This document shows positions 34,016 through 43,248 of a DNA stretch of 64,000 nucleotides, one piece after another. The position numbers and the translations under genes are program-made. Each line of letters opens with the position of its first letter. Position 1 is the stretch's first letter. Below the pieces are notes generated by a model that saw only the letters and a program-made list of their open reading frames with translations, made no database searches and was not told where the DNA came from. The stretch is from Anaerocolumna jejuensis DSM 15929 (GTDB taxonomy: Bacteria > Bacillota > Clostridia > Lachnospirales > Lachnospiraceae), in NCBI RefSeq assembly GCF_900142215.1, contig NZ_FRAC01000010.1, positions 283,025 through 347,024 of the forward strand, written 5' to 3'.

Positions 34016-34972
34016 ATGGTTATTGAGGAAAAATACAATATGAAAGGGATAACAAGCTATACAACATATCTTTCGGGAAAGATAAAGGATTGCATCTTGG
34101 AGGAATACAATGAAATCTGCATAGGGCAGCACCGGTTTATTCCGAGATTTCATAAACCCGATGAGAGAAGCAGGGAGAACAAGGCAATATCCTTTTATGA
34201 AAGCGGGAAGGTCAAAAGTATAGCTCTGGATGAACGGGCGGAGGTTTTAACTCCCCTTGGACTAATCCCTGCGGAATTAATCACCTTTTATGAGAATGGA
34301 GCAATAGACAGCGTGTTTCCCTTAAACGGGCAGATTGGCTTCGGATGGTCGGAAAAGGATGAAGAGCAGCTTTTGGAGGAGGTGGAATTTCGCTTCCCCT
34401 TTGCCGGGTTTACCACAAAGATAATAGGGCTCCGATTCTATCAGAACGGAAATCCCAAAAGCCTGATTCTGTGGCCGGGAAAAAGAATTGAAATAAAGAC
34501 CCCCGCAGGAGCCTATCCAGTCCGGATTGGCTTTCGCCTGTATGAAAACGGGGCTGTTGAATCTTTTGAACCGGCAGTGCCGGTTTCTGTTGAAACCAGT
34601 ATAGGCACAATCATTGCCTTTGACCAGAATGCCATGGGAATGGATGCGGATTTTAATTCCGTAAAGTTTTACCCGGACGGAAGCCTGAAGTCCTTAAGTA
34701 CGAACAGTGATATTGTGGTCAATAAAATATCGGCTGCCGGGAGAAATGTCATATACCAGCAGCTAAGGCTGGATATGATGACGGGAGATATGGTGAAAGT
34801 ACCGGTGGTTATCTCCTTTCAGGAAAATCAGGTAACCATTGACAATGCCGTAGAAAAGCTCACCTTTCCCATCGATGATTCCAAATTCCTTTTCCTATAT
34901 GACGGAAGCTATAAAGAGAAAAAATGCAGCCCCGGAAGTGATTGCTCCGGCTGCGGTGCCTCCTGCATGTAA
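34016..34972 (+). CDS. Repeat protein with cysteine-rich tail, unknown function
   Basis: A 318-residue protein built from about six degenerate beta-hairpin repeats of the MORN/YwqK-like kind, each with a FYxxGxxxS core: TYLSGKIKD, SFYESGKVKS, TFYENGAIDS, RFYQNGNPKS, RLYENGAVES, KFYPDGSLKS. The last 15 residues are cysteine-rich (CSPGSDCSGCGASCM), a plausible metal or Fe-S site. AAGGAGG lies 8 bases before the ATG. It sits between the split-barrel gene and anfO, so it probably works with the Fe-only nitrogenase, perhaps in metal or cofactor handling. That is inference; no enzymatic motif is visible. Confidence 0.7.
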   Translation: MVIEEKYNMKGITSYTTYLSGKIKDCILEEYNEICIGQHRFIPRFHKPDERSRENKAISFYESGKVKSIALDERAEVLTPLGLIPAELITFYENGAIDSVFPLNGQIGFGWSEKDEEQLLEEVEFRFPFAGFTTKIIGLRFYQNGNPKSLILWPGKRIEIKTPAGAYPVRIGFRLYENGAVESFEPAVPVSVETSIGTIIAFDQNAMGMDADFNSVKFYPDGSLKSLSTNSDIVVNKISAAGRNVIYQQLRLDMMTGDMVKVPVVISFQENQVTIDNAVEKLTFPIDDSKFLFLYDGSYKEKKCSPGSDCSGCGASCM

Positions 34973-35015
34973 TTAGAATTTCAGGCAGGCTGATAGACTG
35001 GCTGACTAGGGGGGG

Positions 35016-35075
35016 AAAGGATAAAGAATAAAGGATAAATAAAGGATAAAGGGAAAAGGATAAAGGATAAAGGAT
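35016..35075 (+). repeat. Tandem GGATAAA-type short repeats
   Basis: About seven units of AAAGGATAA variants in the gap before anfO (34973-35112). Purine-only and imperfect. They could vary the spacing between genes. Confidence 0.6.
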
Positions 35076-35112
35076 GGAACCAGATTGAAAAAAGTGAGCA
35101 TGGAGGGGAATT

Positions 35113-35724
35113 ATGGAAATAGCTGTACTGGTCAATTCGTGCGGAAATACATCCGGATTCGACAGGGACGGAATTATCCGGGTGTATTCCAGGATTCAGT
35201 GTGAATGGACGATTATCAGATATATGGAATTTCGGACGGAAAAGATAGTGGACTCCATGGCACTGCATGCAGCAATCAGGGAAATCTGTGATTGGCTGAA
35301 GGACTGCAAGGTAATAGTCGTAGAACGCATACGGGGAATCCACTATATCGCTTTTGAAGAAAAGCAGGTATCCATGCTGGAAATCCCGGGGGTTCCGGAA
35401 ATCTTTCTGGAGGACCTCAGGGAATGTCTTAAGCACCAGCGGACGGCGAAAGAAGTACCCCTGGAGCATAATGCGGTATTTGAGTTAAGACCCGGTATTT
35501 ATCACACCGATTTGCGTGAGGTGATGAAGGGGCATACTTCCTATAATTCCAAGCAGATATTGCTGCCCTTTTTAAAAAACAAGCAGTACAGCCTCCTGGA
35601 AATTATCTGCGACCATGTTCCCAAATGGCTGGAAAATGAGCAGACGGAATTAAAATTAAGATATTCCGTCGAAACATACAAGGACTGTATGAAAGTAAAG
35701 GTATATCCGTCAAAGGCAAAATAA
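35113..35724 (+). CDS. anfO: Fe-only nitrogenase accessory protein AnfO
   Basis: A 203-residue protein that I assign to the AnfO family (PF09582 type). The start MEIAVLVNS...GIIRVYSR, the middle CKVIVVERIRGIHY and LEIPGVPEIFLEDL follow the pattern known from anfHDGKOR gene sets. Genetic work in Azotobacter and Rhodobacter shows the anfO-region products are needed for growth with the Fe-only enzyme, but the biochemical role is not settled. GGAGGGG lies before the ATG. It is followed by nifB after 45 bases with a small GCGCAA hairpin between. Confidence 0.82.
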   Translation: MEIAVLVNSCGNTSGFDRDGIIRVYSRIQCEWTIIRYMEFRTEKIVDSMALHAAIREICDWLKDCKVIVVERIRGIHYIAFEEKQVSMLEIPGVPEIFLEDLRECLKHQRTAKEVPLEHNAVFELRPGIYHTDLREVMKGHTSYNSKQILLPFLKNKQYSLLEIICDHVPKWLENEQTELKLRYSVETYKDCMKVKVYPSKAK

Positions 35725-35769
35725 CAGGACCAGAAAGCGCAAAGCTTGCGCAGCAAGGAGGTAAATTAT

Positions 35770-36642
35770 ATGAGGACTGAACAAGCAGCCGGTATTGCGG
35801 CAGCTCCGTTACCGGAGTTTATTTTTCCTGATATCAAAGCAGAGGAAAAGACAAAATCACACCCATGCTATAACGGATGTAATCATGAAAATGCCAGAAT
35901 ACACCTTCCTGTTGCACCGGGATGTAATATCCAATGCAATTACTGCGTAAGAAAATTCGATTGTGTCAATGAAAGTCGGCCGGGCGTCACGACCAAAATC
36001 CTTACTCCCAAGGAAGCACTGGAAAGATACCGGCAGGTGAAAGAAGAACAGCCAAACCTGTCGGTAGTGGGCATTGCAGGGCCGGGAGATGCCCTGTGTG
36101 ACTTTGAGAAAACGAAGAGCACCTTACAGCTTATCCGGCAATATGATAAGGATATTACCTTCTGCCTGTCCACCAATGGCTTGATGCTTCCCCGCTATGC
36201 CGGGGAAATAACAGCCCTTGGAGTGAGCCATGTGACCGTGACCTTAAATTCGGTGGACCCGGCGATATCAGCAAAGATCTACAGGTATATCAGATACGAA
36301 GGGGTGGAATACATTGGGGAGAAGGCAGGAGAAATCCTGCTTTCCAATCAACTGGAAGGCCTTAAGAAATTAGTTGAAGGCGGTGTTGTCTGTAAGGTCA
36401 ATATTGTAGCACTGAAGGGTATCAATGACAGGCATATCCCAGAGATAGCCGAAAAAGTAAAGGCCCTGGGCTGTTACATCGTGAACATCATGCCCTTTAT
36501 ACCGGTAAGGGGCAGCGGCTTTGAGAACCTTCCCCTAACGTCTCTGGAAGAGATTGCAAGGCTCCGGAAGGAGTGCGGGCAGACCATCCTTCAGATGCAT
36601 CATTGCAGGCAGTGCAGAGCCGATGCGGTGGGATGCCTGTAA
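35770..36642 (+). CDS. nifB: NifB, short form (radical SAM core only)
   Basis: A 290-residue radical SAM enzyme that makes NifB-co, the 8Fe-9S-C precursor of all nitrogenase cofactors, from two [4Fe-4S] clusters and SAM. The SAM cluster motif CNIQCNYC is intact at residues 52-59, preceded by HPCYNGCNHENARIHLPVAP and followed by RKFDCVNESRPGV. GIAGPGDALCDF and the C-terminal HCRQCRADAVG with its cysteines are present. It lacks the C-terminal NifX-like domain of long NifB, which is found instead on the degenerate paralogue at 31110. AAGGAGG is 8 bases before the ATG at 35770. Confidence 0.95.
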   Translation: MRTEQAAGIAAAPLPEFIFPDIKAEEKTKSHPCYNGCNHENARIHLPVAPGCNIQCNYCVRKFDCVNESRPGVTTKILTPKEALERYRQVKEEQPNLSVVGIAGPGDALCDFEKTKSTLQLIRQYDKDITFCLSTNGLMLPRYAGEITALGVSHVTVTLNSVDPAISAKIYRYIRYEGVEYIGEKAGEILLSNQLEGLKKLVEGGVVCKVNIVALKGINDRHIPEIAEKVKALGCYIVNIMPFIPVRGSGFENLPLTSLEEIARLRKECGQTILQMHHCRQCRADAVGCL

Positions 36643-36716
36643 CAGCTTTCTATATTGTACGTCCTAATTTTAATAGAGATGGTTATCATGGTTAAAATAA
36701 AAATTATAGATACCCA

Positions 36717-36955
36717 GAGGACAGGTACTGCCTTGCAGGGCTGGGAAATTGGTTGGGAGTTTGCCTTGAGAGGTTCTTTATGACACTTAAGCTGCAAGAA
36801 ACACAGCTAGGAAAAACAGCGCAATTGTTTGAGCGTAGTGAGTTTTGCGCTGTTTTGACTGTCAGCTGCGTTTTTTGCAGCTTTAGTGGAATAAAGGTTC
36901 TCGAAGAGCGAACTCCCAACCAATTTCCCAGCCCTGCAAGGCAGTACCTGTCCTC
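36717..36955. repeat. Giant palindromic element A (239 bp)
   Basis: The outer arms are a perfect 45-bp inverted repeat (36717-36761 and 36911-36955, starting GAGGACAGGTACTGCC). Inner arms (about 36762-36810 / 36862-36910) pair with few mismatches and carry the core motif CTTTAGTGGAATAAAGGTTC. The centre is a further hairpin AAAACAGCGCAA / TTGCGCTGTTTT around a TTTGAGCGTAGTGAG loop. The whole element can form one long hairpin. It marks the right edge of the nitrogenase island. Confidence 0.85.
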
Positions 36956-37003
36956 GTGCCTTTCCATTAACTGGATTCATATGTTGTTGGCTATCGATTT
37001 TAT

Positions 37004-37032
37004 TTGAAATGAACTTGTTAAAATGATATAAT
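37004..37032 (+). promoter_or_regulatory. Promoter of apt
   Basis: TTGAAA at 37004-37009, 17-base spacer, TATAAT at 37027-37032. The resulting ~155-nt leader contains a GTGTCAAAA / TTTTGACAC inverted repeat (37066-37103). Confidence 0.65.
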
Positions 37033-37194
37033 ATAAGTTGGGTTTTTAAGAATATTTCGACTCAGGTGTCAAAATACCGGACAGGAATCAAAATTTTTGA
37101 CACTTCATGTTAAGTATCGGGAAATGGTACTTACCGGCAGATAAAATATCACCTATTTAACAATTTATAATATAATAAGAAAGAGGCAGATACC

Positions 37195-37719
37195 ATGAAG
37201 AAGTTAGAAGATTATGTCAGGAGTATACCTGATTTTCCGGAGAAAGGAATTATATTCAGGGATGTAACCAGTGTTTTGCAGGATAAAGAAGGTTTAAAAA
37301 TGTCTATTGACCAGATGCAGGCATTATTAGAGGGAAAAGACATTGACGTCATAGTGGGACCGGAATCCAGAGGCTTTATATTCGGTGTGCCCATTGCCTA
37401 CAACCTGAACAAAGCATTTGTACCTGTACGTAAGAAGGGTAAGCTTCCCTGCGAGACCGTTGAAATGGAATATGCGCTGGAATACGGCACAGCAACCATT
37501 GAAATGCATAAGGATGCCATTAAGCCGGGCCAGAAGGTTGCCATCATAGATGATTTGATTGCTACCGGCGGAACCATTGAAGCAATAACTAAATTAATCG
37601 AAGGCATGGGTGGTATTGTAGTTAAAATTATATTCCTGATGGAACTCGAAGGACTTCATGGACGTGACAAGTTAAAGGGATATGATATAGATGCTGTTAT
37701 TAAATATGAAGGCAAATAA
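37195..37719 (+). CDS. apt: Adenine phosphoribosyltransferase
   Basis: Purine-salvage enzyme converting adenine and PRPP to AMP, 174 residues. The PRPP-binding motif VAIIDDLIATGGTIEA lies at ~118-133 and the N-terminal pattern IPDFPEKGIIFRDVTSVL is typical. The usual neighbour relA follows; recJ, normally just upstream, is 13 kb away because of the intervening nitrogenase island. GAAAGAGG precedes the ATG. It has its own promoter and terminator here. Confidence 0.96.
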   Translation: MKKLEDYVRSIPDFPEKGIIFRDVTSVLQDKEGLKMSIDQMQALLEGKDIDVIVGPESRGFIFGVPIAYNLNKAFVPVRKKGKLPCETVEMEYALEYGTATIEMHKDAIKPGQKVAIIDDLIATGGTIEAITKLIEGMGGIVVKIIFLMELEGLHGRDKLKGYDIDAVIKYEGK

Positions 37720-37755
37720 AAGGTACTGTTAGCCGGAAACCAACGGCTTGACAAT

Positions 37756-37827
37756 AAAGGACTTGTTGTAAATAGTTGAATCTTTTGGTAGAAACCGTGA
37801 AGACTATTTGCAGAGGTCCTTTTTTAG
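37756..37827 (+). terminator. Terminator of apt
   Basis: AAAGGAC...AAATAGT pairs with ACTATTT...GTCCTTT over a 72-base stretch, followed by TTTTTT-type sequence. Confidence 0.75.
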
Positions 37828-37959
37828 ATTTTGGAAATCACGCCCAATAGGCCATAGGGCAGAGTTATTGTTTTATTAGGATTTCCCTGCATAAGGGTTA
37901 AGAAAAATAAGGGCAGAGGTCAATCTTGACCGACAGAATATGCCAAAATAATAAAGGAA

Positions 37960-37988
37960 TTGATTTTTTTTCGTTATTTGTTTATAAT
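37960..37988 (+). promoter_or_regulatory. Promoter of relA
   Basis: TTGATT at 37960-37965, 17-base spacer, TATAAT at 37983-37988, 32 bases before the relA start. Confidence 0.65.
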
Positions 37989-38020
37989 TAAGAGATAATT
38001 TAAGAACTGGTGGTGATTTC

Positions 38021-40324
38021 ATGGAAGATAATGCGAATAATAAATTGATGGATGAAGATTTATATAAAAAAAAGAATACTGAGTCAATTATTCCTGCTGA
38101 TTTTACAAGTCCCGATGAGTTGTACGGTCAGCTGATAAAAATCGTGGAAAGCTATCATCCTTCCGCAGATATTTCCGTGATTGAAAAGGCATACCATGTT
38201 GCAGCAAAGGCCCATCAGAATCAAATGAGAAAATCCGGCGAGCCCTATATCATACACCCTCTTTGTGTGGCCATCATTCTGGCGGAGCTGGAACTGGATA
38301 AGGAAACCATAGTGGCAGGGCTGCTGCATGATGTGGTGGAAGACACTGTCTGCACGGTCGAGGAACTGGCAAAGGAATTCAATGAAGAGATAGCGTTACT
38401 TGTAGACGGTGTAACAAAGCTGACTCAATTAAGTTATTCCAAAGACAAGGTGGAAATTCAGGCCGAAAATCTGCGCAAGATGTTCCTTGCCATGGCAAAG
38501 GATATCCGGGTCATCCTGATAAAGCTTGCCGACAGGCTGCACAATATGCGTACCATGCAGTACCAGACCCCCGTAAAGCAAAAGGAAAAAGCCAGAGAGA
38601 CAATGGATATCTATGCTCCCATTGCACAGCGTCTTGGTATATCGAAGATTAAGATAGAGCTGGATGATCTGTCCTTAAAATATCTGGAGCCGGAAATCTA
38701 TAAGGATTTAACGGAGAAGATAAACTCCAAAAAAGGCGAAAGAGAAGAAATTATCAATCAGATCGTGGAAGAAGTCCGTTTTCATATAAAGCAGGCTGAA
38801 ATCGAAGCAAAAATAGATGGCAGGGTAAAGCATTTCTTTAGTATTTATAAGAAAATGGTGAACCAGCATAAAACCCTTGACCAGATATTTGACTTGTTTG
38901 CCGTGCGGATTGTTGTGGAATCCGTAAAAGACTGCTATGCGGCACTGGGTGTCATCCATGAGATGTATAAGCCCATACCCGGCAGATTTAAAGACTATAT
39001 TGCCATGCCGAAGCCCAATATGTACCAATCCCTTCATACCACCCTTATTGGCCCGGGAGGCCAGCCCTTTGAGATACAGATAAGAACCTATGAGATGCAC
39101 CGCACCGCGGAATACGGTATTGCTGCACACTGGAAATACAAGGAAGGCCAGGATGGCAAGAACAGTCAGGACACGGAGGAAGCAAAGCTTACCTGGTTGA
39201 GGCAGATTCTTGAATGGCAGCGGGATATGTCTGATAATAAGGAATTCTTAAGCCTTCTTAAAAGCGATCTGGATTTGTTTTCTGAAAGTGTATACTGCTT
39301 TACCCCTACCGGTGATGTTAAGAATCTTCCCAATGGCTCCACCCCGATTGATTTTGCCTACAGTATTCACAGTGCAGTCGGCAATAAGATGGTGGGCGCA
39401 AGGGTCAACGGAAAATTAGTCAACATTGATTATGTTATCCAAAACGGAGACAGAATTGAGATTATAACCTCCCAGAACTCCAAGGGACCCAGCAGGGACT
39501 GGATTTCCCTGGTTAAGAGCACCCAGGCGAAGAATAAGATCAACCAATGGTTTAAGACGGAATTAAAGGAAGATAACATTGTAAAAGGAAAAGAGATGAT
39601 TGTTTCCTATTGCAAAACCAAAGGGATTGTCTTAAGTGATTTGATGAAGTCGGAATATATGAGCAAGGTTTTGTCAAAGTATGGCTTCAGGGACTGGGAT
39701 TCCATCTATGCGGCAGTTGGACACGGCGGACTGAAGGAAGGCCAGGTCATCAACAAGCTGAAGGATGAATTTGATAAGAAGCATAAAAAAGAAATCACCG
39801 ATGATAAGGTTTTAGATTCCATAACGGAAGTGAAGGAAAATAAGCCGGATGTCAAGAAATATAAAAGCGGCATAGTGGTAGAAGGCATTCATGATGTGGC
39901 GGTACGCTTTTCAAAATGCTGCAGCCCTGTACCGGGAGATGAAATTGTTGGATTTGTTACAAGAGGAAGAGGCGTGTCTATTCACCGGACAGATTGCGTG
40001 AACCTGATGAACCTGTCTGAAGAAGACAGGGCGAGGCTGATTGAAGCGGAATGGAATGTGCCCCAGGGGAAAGCCCAGGGAGAGCTCTATGCCGCTGAAA
40101 TTAAGATTTATGCCAATAACCGCAACGGTGTGTTGGTGGATGTATCAAAGATACTGACGGAAAATAAGATTGACGTAACCTCTATGACTGTAAGAACCAG
40201 TAAACAGGGAACTGCTACCATAAGCGTGGGCTTTGAAATTAATGGTGTGGAGCAGCTCCGCTATATTGTAGGTAAGCTCAGAAGTATCGAAAGTGTACTT
40301 GACATTGAGCGTACCACAGGCTGA
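38021..40324 (+). CDS. relA: Bifunctional (p)ppGpp synthetase/hydrolase
   Basis: RelA/SpoT homologue (Rel) of 767 residues. Order: HD hydrolase domain with GLLHDVVEDT (~103-112), synthetase domain with YQSLHTT (~336), TGS domain (TPTGDVKNLPNGSTPIDFAY), a helical/zinc-finger-like region with CCSPVPGD, and a C-terminal ACT domain. The hydrolase motifs are intact, so it should both make and degrade the stringent-response alarmone. GGTGGTG lies before the ATG. It has its own promoter. Confidence 0.96.
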   Translation: MEDNANNKLMDEDLYKKKNTESIIPADFTSPDELYGQLIKIVESYHPSADISVIEKAYHVAAKAHQNQMRKSGEPYIIHPLCVAIILAELELDKETIVAGLLHDVVEDTVCTVEELAKEFNEEIALLVDGVTKLTQLSYSKDKVEIQAENLRKMFLAMAKDIRVILIKLADRLHNMRTMQYQTPVKQKEKARETMDIYAPIAQRLGISKIKIELDDLSLKYLEPEIYKDLTEKINSKKGEREEIINQIVEEVRFHIKQAEIEAKIDGRVKHFFSIYKKMVNQHKTLDQIFDLFAVRIVVESVKDCYAALGVIHEMYKPIPGRFKDYIAMPKPNMYQSLHTTLIGPGGQPFEIQIRTYEMHRTAEYGIAAHWKYKEGQDGKNSQDTEEAKLTWLRQILEWQRDMSDNKEFLSLLKSDLDLFSESVYCFTPTGDVKNLPNGSTPIDFAYSIHSAVGNKMVGARVNGKLVNIDYVIQNGDRIEIITSQNSKGPSRDWISLVKSTQAKNKINQWFKTELKEDNIVKGKEMIVSYCKTKGIVLSDLMKSEYMSKVLSKYGFRDWDSIYAAVGHGGLKEGQVINKLKDEFDKKHKKEITDDKVLDSITEVKENKPDVKKYKSGIVVEGIHDVAVRFSKCCSPVPGDEIVGFVTRGRGVSIHRTDCVNLMNLSEEDRARLIEAEWNVPQGKAQGELYAAEIKIYANNRNGVLVDVSKILTENKIDVTSMTVRTSKQGTATISVGFEINGVEQLRYIVGKLRSIESVLDIERTTG

Positions 40325-40450
40325 TTTATAAGCTGAATTATACCTTTTTGGCTTCTTCCCGGTATAAAAATGACATGAATTCCAGTCTTTAACACTTGGG
40401 AGAGAAAAAAATTTAGAAATCGGCTTATATGGAAATGAAGGAGGTTACCA

Positions 40451-41083
40451 ATGGAGTTAAAGAATCTTGTACTGGGTCCTGTAAGTACGAATTGCTATTT
40501 TCTGATTAATAAAGAGACAAAGGAAACAATTATTATAGACCCTGCCGACAGAGCGGACCGTATTATAGAAAAGCTCTCGGGGGAACAGCTAATGCCTGTG
40601 GCGATTCTACTGACCCATGGGCATTTTGACCATATTATGGCAGTGGAAGAGGTGGGAAGTACTTATTCCATCCCGTATTATATTCATGAGACGGATGCGG
40701 AATTGATGGAAGACCCTGACTTAAACGGCTCATTTCTGCTGAACCGGGATATTGCCGCAAAAAGGGACAGAGTACTGAAGGATAAGGATATACTGAATCT
40801 CGCCGGTTTTTCCATAGAGGTTATCCACACACCCGGACATACCGCAGGCAGTGTCTGCTATTATATACCGGAGGAAAAGGCCCTCTTTTCAGGGGACACC
40901 TTATTTTGCAACTCAGTGGGCAGAACTGATTTGCCTACGGGAAGCGATACGGTCATCCTGGCAAGCATAGAGGAAAGGCTTCTTCCTCTGCCGGAGGATA
41001 CCAGGGTCTACCCGGGACACGGCATGATGACAACCATTGGCCATGAGAAAGAAAATAATCCTTATTTTAGGAGGCAAGGGTGA
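40451..41083 (+). CDS. MBL-fold metallohydrolase (glyoxalase-II-like)
   Basis: A 210-residue metallo-beta-lactamase-fold hydrolase. Metal ligands are in LTHGHFDHI (~55-63), HTPGHTAGSVCYY (~130), SGDTLF (~153) and YPGHG (~195). Proteins of this kind next to relA and hemZ are common in clostridia; their substrate is usually unknown and could be a thioester. AAGGAGG lies 7 bases before the start. Its stop overlaps the GTG start of hemZ by four bases. Confidence 0.9.
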   Translation: MELKNLVLGPVSTNCYFLINKETKETIIIDPADRADRIIEKLSGEQLMPVAILLTHGHFDHIMAVEEVGSTYSIPYYIHETDAELMEDPDLNGSFLLNRDIAAKRDRVLKDKDILNLAGFSIEVIHTPGHTAGSVCYYIPEEKALFSGDTLFCNSVGRTDLPTGSDTVILASIEERLLPLPEDTRVYPGHGMMTTIGHEKENNPYFRRQG

Positions 41084-42573
41084 TTCAGATAAAATTAAAT
41101 GGGGATGATTATGAGAACGATGTCTATCCTCTGGTAAAAGCCTTTTACCCGGAAGAAGAAGTAAAGGTTATAAGACAAAATACAGATAATGCTATTATAA
41201 AAGAATCCGTTACCATTACCGTGGATACTGTGGATTCTTCTCTTTGTGTTCTGGCCGAAACGGAAGAGAGACAGTTGTACAAAGAGGAAGTTAGAGTAAA
41301 AGAGGCAGAAGAGGAAAGGGATATCCTTGCCAGAAAAAAGATAATCAGAAATCATTTAAAGAGAATGGTGTACCGCTGTTTGAACAGTCTGACGGGAAAA
41401 GAGCTTCCCTGGGGGACCCTGACAGGAATAAGACCCACGAAAATCCTGCTGGAAAAGCTTGAGGCAGGAGAAGCAAAGGAAGATATTTACCGGTACATGA
41501 CAGAGGAATATTACTGTTCTGAAAAGAAGGCGGAATTAAGCCTTACCGTTGCAGGAAGAGAAAATGAACTGTTAAAGGATATGGACTATCAAAATGGCTA
41601 CAGCATCTATATTGGAATTCCCTTTTGTCCAAGTACCTGCCTGTACTGCTCCTTCACTTCCTTTTCCATTGAAAAATACGGGAAGCTGGTGGAAGGGTAT
41701 CTGGACGCTTTGATGAAAGAAATACAGTATGCCTCAACGGTACTTAAGAATAAAAAACTTACCTCCCTTTATATTGGAGGAGGAACGCCAACGACCTTAA
41801 GTGAAGGACAGCTAAACAGGCTGCTTTCTTGTATTGATGACTATTTGAACCCTTCGGCAGCAATGGAATACACCGTAGAAGCCGGAAGGCCGGACAGTAT
41901 CACGGAGGAAAAGCTGAAGCTGTTAAAGGCCCATGGGGTAGGCAGGATATCCATAAACCCCCAGACCATGCGGCAAAGGACCCTGGATTTAATCGGCAGA
42001 AGGCATACTGTCAGGCAGATAGAGGAAGCCTTTGCCCTTGCAAGAAAAACAGGCCATGACAATATCAACATGGATATTATAATCGGGCTTCCGGGAGAAA
42101 GAAAAGAAGACGTGGAATACACGCTTGAGGAAATCAGGAAATTGAATCCGGAAAGCCTTACCGTTCATACTCTTGCTCTAAAAAGAGCTTCCAGGCTGAA
42201 TGTAAAAAAAGAGGAATATGAGACAGCGGACTTTGCAGAAGCTTCCAAAATGGCATGGCTGGCGGCGGACTTTGCACAGAAGGAAGGTTACCGGCCTTAT
42301 TACCTCTACCGACAGAAGAATATGGCGGGAAACCTGGAGAATACCGGCTATGCCAGAATGGGAAAGGAAGGCCTTTATAATATTCTCATAATGGAAGAAA
42401 AGCAGACGATTGTAGCTCTTGGAGCAGGGGCACAGTCAAAATTCGTATTTCACGATCAGAACCGTATCGAGCGGGTGGAGAATGTAAAAAGCCTTAAGGA
42501 TTATCTGGAGAGAGTCGATGAAATGATTGAGAGAAAGAAAAGCTTTTTGGCAGAAAATGAACATCTGCTTTAG
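41080..42573 (+). CDS. hemZ: Oxygen-independent coproporphyrinogen dehydrogenase-like HemZ
   Basis: A 497-residue radical SAM protein of the HemZ group. GTG start at 41080 overlaps the preceding stop (GTGA) and has TAGGAGG upstream. An N-terminal extension (~1-165) contains LPWGTLTGIRPTK. The radical SAM motif CPSTCLYCSF lies at ~185, followed by GGGTPTTL and a HemN-type C-terminal region. HemN-like proteins either oxidise coproporphyrinogen III or handle heme. Clostridial HemZ function is not certain. Confidence 0.92.
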   Translation: MIQIKLNGDDYENDVYPLVKAFYPEEEVKVIRQNTDNAIIKESVTITVDTVDSSLCVLAETEERQLYKEEVRVKEAEEERDILARKKIIRNHLKRMVYRCLNSLTGKELPWGTLTGIRPTKILLEKLEAGEAKEDIYRYMTEEYYCSEKKAELSLTVAGRENELLKDMDYQNGYSIYIGIPFCPSTCLYCSFTSFSIEKYGKLVEGYLDALMKEIQYASTVLKNKKLTSLYIGGGTPTTLSEGQLNRLLSCIDDYLNPSAAMEYTVEAGRPDSITEEKLKLLKAHGVGRISINPQTMRQRTLDLIGRRHTVRQIEEAFALARKTGHDNINMDIIIGLPGERKEDVEYTLEEIRKLNPESLTVHTLALKRASRLNVKKEEYETADFAEASKMAWLAADFAQKEGYRPYYLYRQKNMAGNLENTGYARMGKEGLYNILIMEEKQTIVALGAGAQSKFVFHDQNRIERVENVKSLKDYLERVDEMIERKKSFLAENEHLL

Positions 42574-42591
42574 AGAAAGGAGGCGTCTGTT

Positions 42592-43248
42592 TTGGAATCA
42601 GCCCGAGAAGTAATGGCAGAAGAAGATGTGGAGCTTAGTAATATTTTGACGGATGATCTGGAGGAGGCCATTGACCATGGTATACTGGTAAGTAAGATAG
42701 CTTATTTGCTGGCCCAGGAGGCAGGCTGTGATGAAAATTTCTGCTATACTATGAAAAATGCGGGATTTATACATGATATCGGAAAGCTAAGGCTTGGAAA
42801 ATACCTGTATGGCAGTAACAGAAATACCCTGATCGTAGAAGAAATGAAATATATCCGTATGCATTCGGATATTGGGTACGATATCCTTCGTAAATATGGT
42901 TATAGTGAAGAAGTACTAAATTCAGTGCTCTACCATCATGAAAATTATGACGGTTCCGGATATCCAGGTAATCTGAAAGGACACCAGATTCCCCTGGGAG
43001 CAAGGATACTGAGGATTTGTGATGTCTATGCAGCCTTGATATCCGACAGAAGGTACCGCTGCTCCTATCACAAGGAGGCGGCAATTCAGCTTATGATTGA
43101 AGAAGTAAAGAATTTCGATATGAAGCTGTTCCTTCATTTCTTAAGTATCGTTTATACCGATAGCTTTAAAGAAATCGACAGATATGCCAGACAGATTAAT
43201 AAAAAGAATTTCAGCTGGAAAAATATCCTCCATGATGGGACATACTAA
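42592..43248 (+). CDS. HD-GYP-like phosphohydrolase
   Basis: A 218-residue protein with one HD-GYP-type domain. A TTG start at 42592 follows AAAGGAGG by 8 bases. Metal-site motifs are GFIHDIGKLRLG (~58-69), RMHSDIGYDIL (~88), YHHENYDGSGYPGNL (~113) and ICDVYAALISDRRYR (~143). DGSGYP is the GYP signature; whether it degrades cyclic di-GMP is uncertain. It has no sensor or receiver domain. It lies 18 bases after hemZ and likely belongs to the same transcript. Confidence 0.85.
   Translation: MESAREVMAEEDVELSNILTDDLEEAIDHGILVSKIAYLLAQEAGCDENFCYTMKNAGFIHDIGKLRLGKYLYGSNRNTLIVEEMKYIRMHSDIGYDILRKYGYSEEVLNSVLYHHENYDGSGYPGNLKGHQIPLGARILRICDVYAALISDRRYRCSYHKEAAIQLMIEEVKNFDMKLFLHFLSIVYTDSFKEIDRYARQINKKNFSWKNILHDGTY

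Noticed and set aside
36753..37007. Open frames over giant palindrome A
   Set aside because: Both strands are open only because the element is an inverted repeat; there is no ribosome-binding site and no family.
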